A stretch of 64,000 nucleotides of DNA from the NCBI GenBank assembly GCA_903869265.1, contig CAIPYE010000015.1, forward strand, positions 186,001-250,000, in the 5' to 3' direction. The notes beneath the pieces were generated by a model that worked only from the letters and a program-made list of their open reading frames with translations, had not been told where the DNA came from and did not search any database. This stretch comes from an uncultured delta proteobacterium. Lineage in GTDB: Bacteria > Desulfobacterota > Desulfobulbia > Desulfobulbales > Desulfurivibrionaceae. Position 1 is the stretch's first letter. The number at the start of each line of letters is the position of its first letter. This document shows positions 61,917 through 64,000 of this stretch, piece by piece. The position numbers and the translations under genes are program-made.

Positions 61917-62887
61917 CTCCGTTGCGCCTGACAGTGACAATGTTCTTGTTATTTCTGGTTCACTTGCCAATGGCTCCCGCGGCTGTAGCTGCAGAGCCGC
62001 TCCGCTTTGCCTATCAGAACCGGATCGGCGACGCTGTTTCGATCATCGCGGTCAACAGGGATTTTTTTGCAGAGGAAGGGCTTCAGGTCAAGGGACTGCT
62101 GTTCAACAACGGAGCCGCCTGTGCCGAGGCGATCTTTACCGGGGCCGTTGATGTCGCCACCATGGGCGACACCGCCGCCCTCTTGGCTGTATCGCGGGAA
62201 CCCACCCTGCGCATCATCGCCAGCCATGGAGCCGGGGAAAAACGGCACCGGATCATCGTGCCCCAGGCCAGTCCGATCCGCAGTCTGAACGATTTGAAGG
62301 GGAAACGAATCGGGGTCAAGAAAGGCACCTCCACCCACGGCGGTTTTCTGGCTCTGCTGGCGGCCAAGGGAATCAATTCCCTAGAGCTGAGGATCATTGA
62401 CCTTGATCCGGCCATTATGCCCGATGCCCTGGCAGCAGGTTCGCTGGATGCCTTTGTGGCCAGCGAACCAACCCCTTCCCTGGCGGAACAAAAGGGAGGC
62501 CGTGAGTTGGCCGACCTGGGCGGTTTGGGCAATAACTATCCGCTGCTGATTCTGGTAAAAAACAGCCTGATGAACAAGCGGGATGAGGAACTGCACCGTT
62601 TTATGCGCGCCCTGGCTCGGGCTGAACAGTTTATCCACCGCTACCCTGAAGAAACCGCACGGCTGCTCAGCAAGGAAACCGGGCTGTCTCCCGAAATGAC
62701 CGGCAAGGCCATGCAGCGGCATAGCTACCGTCTGCAGCTTGACGGTGTCACGGCGGCAAGTCTCGTTCAAACCGCGAAGTTTCTTAAGGAAGAGAATAAA
62801 ATCAACCGGGTGCCGGAGCTGTCCAGGGTCATTACCACGCAATACCTGCAACAACTTGGACCGCCGCCGCCCAGCCTGGCCCGGTGA
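61913..62887 (+). CDS. SsuA/NMT1-like ABC substrate-binding protein
   Basis: The product is 324 residues from ATG 61913, preceded by AGAGAGGAT and overlapping the ATPase stop. A signal peptide ends near AAVAA. LRFAYQNRIGDAVSIIAVNR, FTGAVDVATMGDTAALLAVS, LNDLKGKRIGVKKGTSTHGG and LDAFVASEPTPSLAEQ are the usual SsuA/NMT1 layout. The ligand is a small anion or sulfonate-like molecule; sequence alone does not say which. Confidence 0.88.
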   Translation: MTPLRLTVTMFLLFLVHLPMAPAAVAAEPLRFAYQNRIGDAVSIIAVNRDFFAEEGLQVKGLLFNNGAACAEAIFTGAVDVATMGDTAALLAVSREPTLRIIASHGAGEKRHRIIVPQASPIRSLNDLKGKRIGVKKGTSTHGGFLALLAAKGINSLELRIIDLDPAIMPDALAAGSLDAFVASEPTPSLAEQKGGRELADLGGLGNNYPLLILVKNSLMNKRDEELHRFMRALARAEQFIHRYPEETARLLSKETGLSPEMTGKAMQRHSYRLQLDGVTAASLVQTAKFLKEENKINRVPELSRVITTQYLQQLGPPPPSLAR

Positions 62888-62896
62888 GATCCGAGC

Positions 62897-64000
62897 CTAT
62901 TGCAAAAAGAGCCGCCCCTGGGCCAGACATTGACCCAACTCGCGATACACTCCCAGGAACCGCTCCCGGTCTGGCTTGACGCCAAGCGCCCGGATAATCC
63001 GCCGGGACAACGGCCCCTGCGCAAGAATGGTCCCCACACTCTGCTTTATCCCTTGCCCAGCTGCGGCCAACTCCGGGGTGCAGTCCGCAGCCAGCTCCTG
63101 CCAAAGCTCCCCCGCAGTCATGGCCGCCTTATCCCCTTTGTCAAACAGGGAAAGGTAGCGCCTATCGTCGATCACCGCCTCTTCGCCATCCTTGACCGTG
63201 CCGACAAAAATCTCCGCCAACTTCCCGGTTTCCGCCGCCTCCTGCTTTTCCACCCCGGACCAGCGCTCGGCAATCAAAGTTTTCAACACCGCACAGATCA
63301 GCACAGCCAGGGACACATCGGCCAGCGGGCACTCCTGGATATCCAGCACCCGGATCTCAATGGCGTTGCGGTCGAAACGGGCAATGGCCCCACGGGAGTT
63401 AAGCCATTCCGGTTCCAGCACCCCGTCCGGATCAAAGGGGGCGATCTCGCGGCGTAGACGCTGGTAGATCTCCTGCTCATAGGCTGCTTCGCTAAAAACC
63501 GGCTCCGGGATGACCTGACCGGTGATGAAGGGAATCAGCTTTTGGTTGTTTCGATAATAATTCAGCCGGGTGTCCAGCCAGCCGGTGAGCGCGCCATCCG
63601 CGGCAGGCGAACTGGCGGCTATGGCCGGAAGGATGGGCAACAGCACCCGGATCGCCGCATGCAACCGGCCAAACTCATCGTCCGTGGTAAAGCCCAGGTT
63701 GAGATGGGTGGACTGCACGTTGGACCAGCCGTGGCCCTGGCAGTTGAAGATTCGGTTGTAGGTGTTGTAGATTTCCTTACTGCCGTGGGGCCAGAGCCTG
63801 GTTTCGCTATGGGGGTCCATCCAGGGATGCATGGCAGTGGGCAAGAGAATCGCCCCCTGTTCTGCTGCCACCAGGCCAAGCGCCTCAACCTCTTTCTGAA
63901 GTTTTTCCGCCAGCATGGGCAGTCCAGGGGCCGGGGTGCTGTTCTTGATCTCAATCACATGCAGGGCCAGTTCGTTGGACCAGGCCATGATGCCTCGTTC
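62897..64000 (-). CDS. GCS2-family glutamate-cysteine ligase-like protein (cut by right edge)
   Basis: At least 367 residues; reading upstream of 63988 keeps an open frame to the window edge (E-R-G-I-M-A-W-S-N-E-L), so the N-terminus lies outside. HPWMDPHSETRLWPHGSKEI, FNCQGHGWSNVQSTHLNLGF and AIEIRVLDIQECPLADVSLA are the GCS2 (YbdK/GshA-related) ATP-grasp segments. These enzymes ligate glutamate to cysteine or a similar amine; the exact product is unknown. It is convergent with the SsuA-like gene, 9 bases apart. Confidence 0.85.
   Translation of the reverse strand, partial: ERGIMAWSNELALHVIEIKNSTPAPGLPMLAEKLQKEVEALGLVAAEQGAILLPTAMHPWMDPHSETRLWPHGSKEIYNTYNRIFNCQGHGWSNVQSTHLNLGFTTDDEFGRLHAAIRVLLPILPAIAASSPAADGALTGWLDTRLNYYRNNQKLIPFITGQVIPEPVFSEAAYEQEIYQRLRREIAPFDPDGVLEPEWLNSRGAIARFDRNAIEIRVLDIQECPLADVSLAVLICAVLKTLIAERWSGVEKQEAAETGKLAEIFVGTVKDGEEAVIDDRRYLSLFDKGDKAAMTAGELWQELAADCTPELAAAGQGIKQSVGTILAQGPLSRRIIRALGVKPDRERFLGVYRELGQCLAQGRLFLQ

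Overview
The window looks like chromosome of a Gram-negative bacterium, most likely an anaerobic Desulfobacterota (deltaproteobacterial, Desulfobulbales-like) organism. Outer-membrane functions are plain (LpxB, GmhA, TonB/BtuB, AsmA-like protein). Anaerobe-type features are also present: rubrerythrin, a CobA-HemD fusion, the citramalate route to isoleucine, and TrpB2. The taxonomic placement is inference from gene content only. I see no rRNA, tRNA, CRISPR array or intact insertion sequence.

Region 1 (1-6.7 kb, minus strand) is a corrinoid uptake and salvage operon. A cobalamin riboswitch with a terminator precedes btuB, a BtuF-CbiZ fusion, a tonB-like gene, a second binding protein and a FecCD permease cut by the left edge. 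Region 2 (6.8-14.5 kb) is the most unusual part. Two FtsX/LolD-type ABC transporters surround a heme-binding beta-propeller protein, a TlpA-like lipoprotein, NosL, a 93-residue protein and a polytopic membrane protein with a CPFC motif. No nosZ is present, so this may be a metal- or thiol-handling envelope system of unknown target. Region 3 (14.5-16.5 kb) is an AT-rich accessory patch with a degenerate receiver protein, a candidate HEPN-motif protein and a small cysteine-rich exported protein.

Region 4 (16.5-28 kb, minus strand) holds a cyclophilin and a Yej-type peptide ABC transporter (yejA, yejB, yejE, yejF). Its gene order is interrupted by a PstS-like binding protein and a hybrid histidine kinase, and it is preceded by an HD/GAF signalling protein. 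A small array of REP-like repeats lies between yejE and yejF. Region 5 (28-41.7 kb) contains leuCD, a roughly 310-base inverted-repeat element, an RlmD-type RNA methyltransferase, a Cache-domain protein, a PBP4-type carboxypeptidase, trpB2, rubrerythrin, cobA-hemD, hemC, a deoxyhypusine-synthase-like gene, gmhA and nadC.

Region 6 (41.8-64 kb) starts with a 40-codon TauE/SafE relic fused up to an SbcD/SbcC-like pair. It continues with TPR and PilZ-like proteins, an ArsR regulator, a 1241-residue AsmA-like protein, and a structured inverted-repeat segment after that gene's stop codon. Then come a Gfo/Idh/MocA oxidoreductase, lpxB, trmL, an M23 peptidase, lysC, cimA, a ComEA-like protein, an SsuABC/TauABC-type transporter and a GCS2-family ligase cut by the right edge. 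CimA with LeuCD gives the first steps of 2-oxobutanoate and isoleucine synthesis from pyruvate; CobA-HemD with HemC gives the route from porphobilinogen to precorrin-2.
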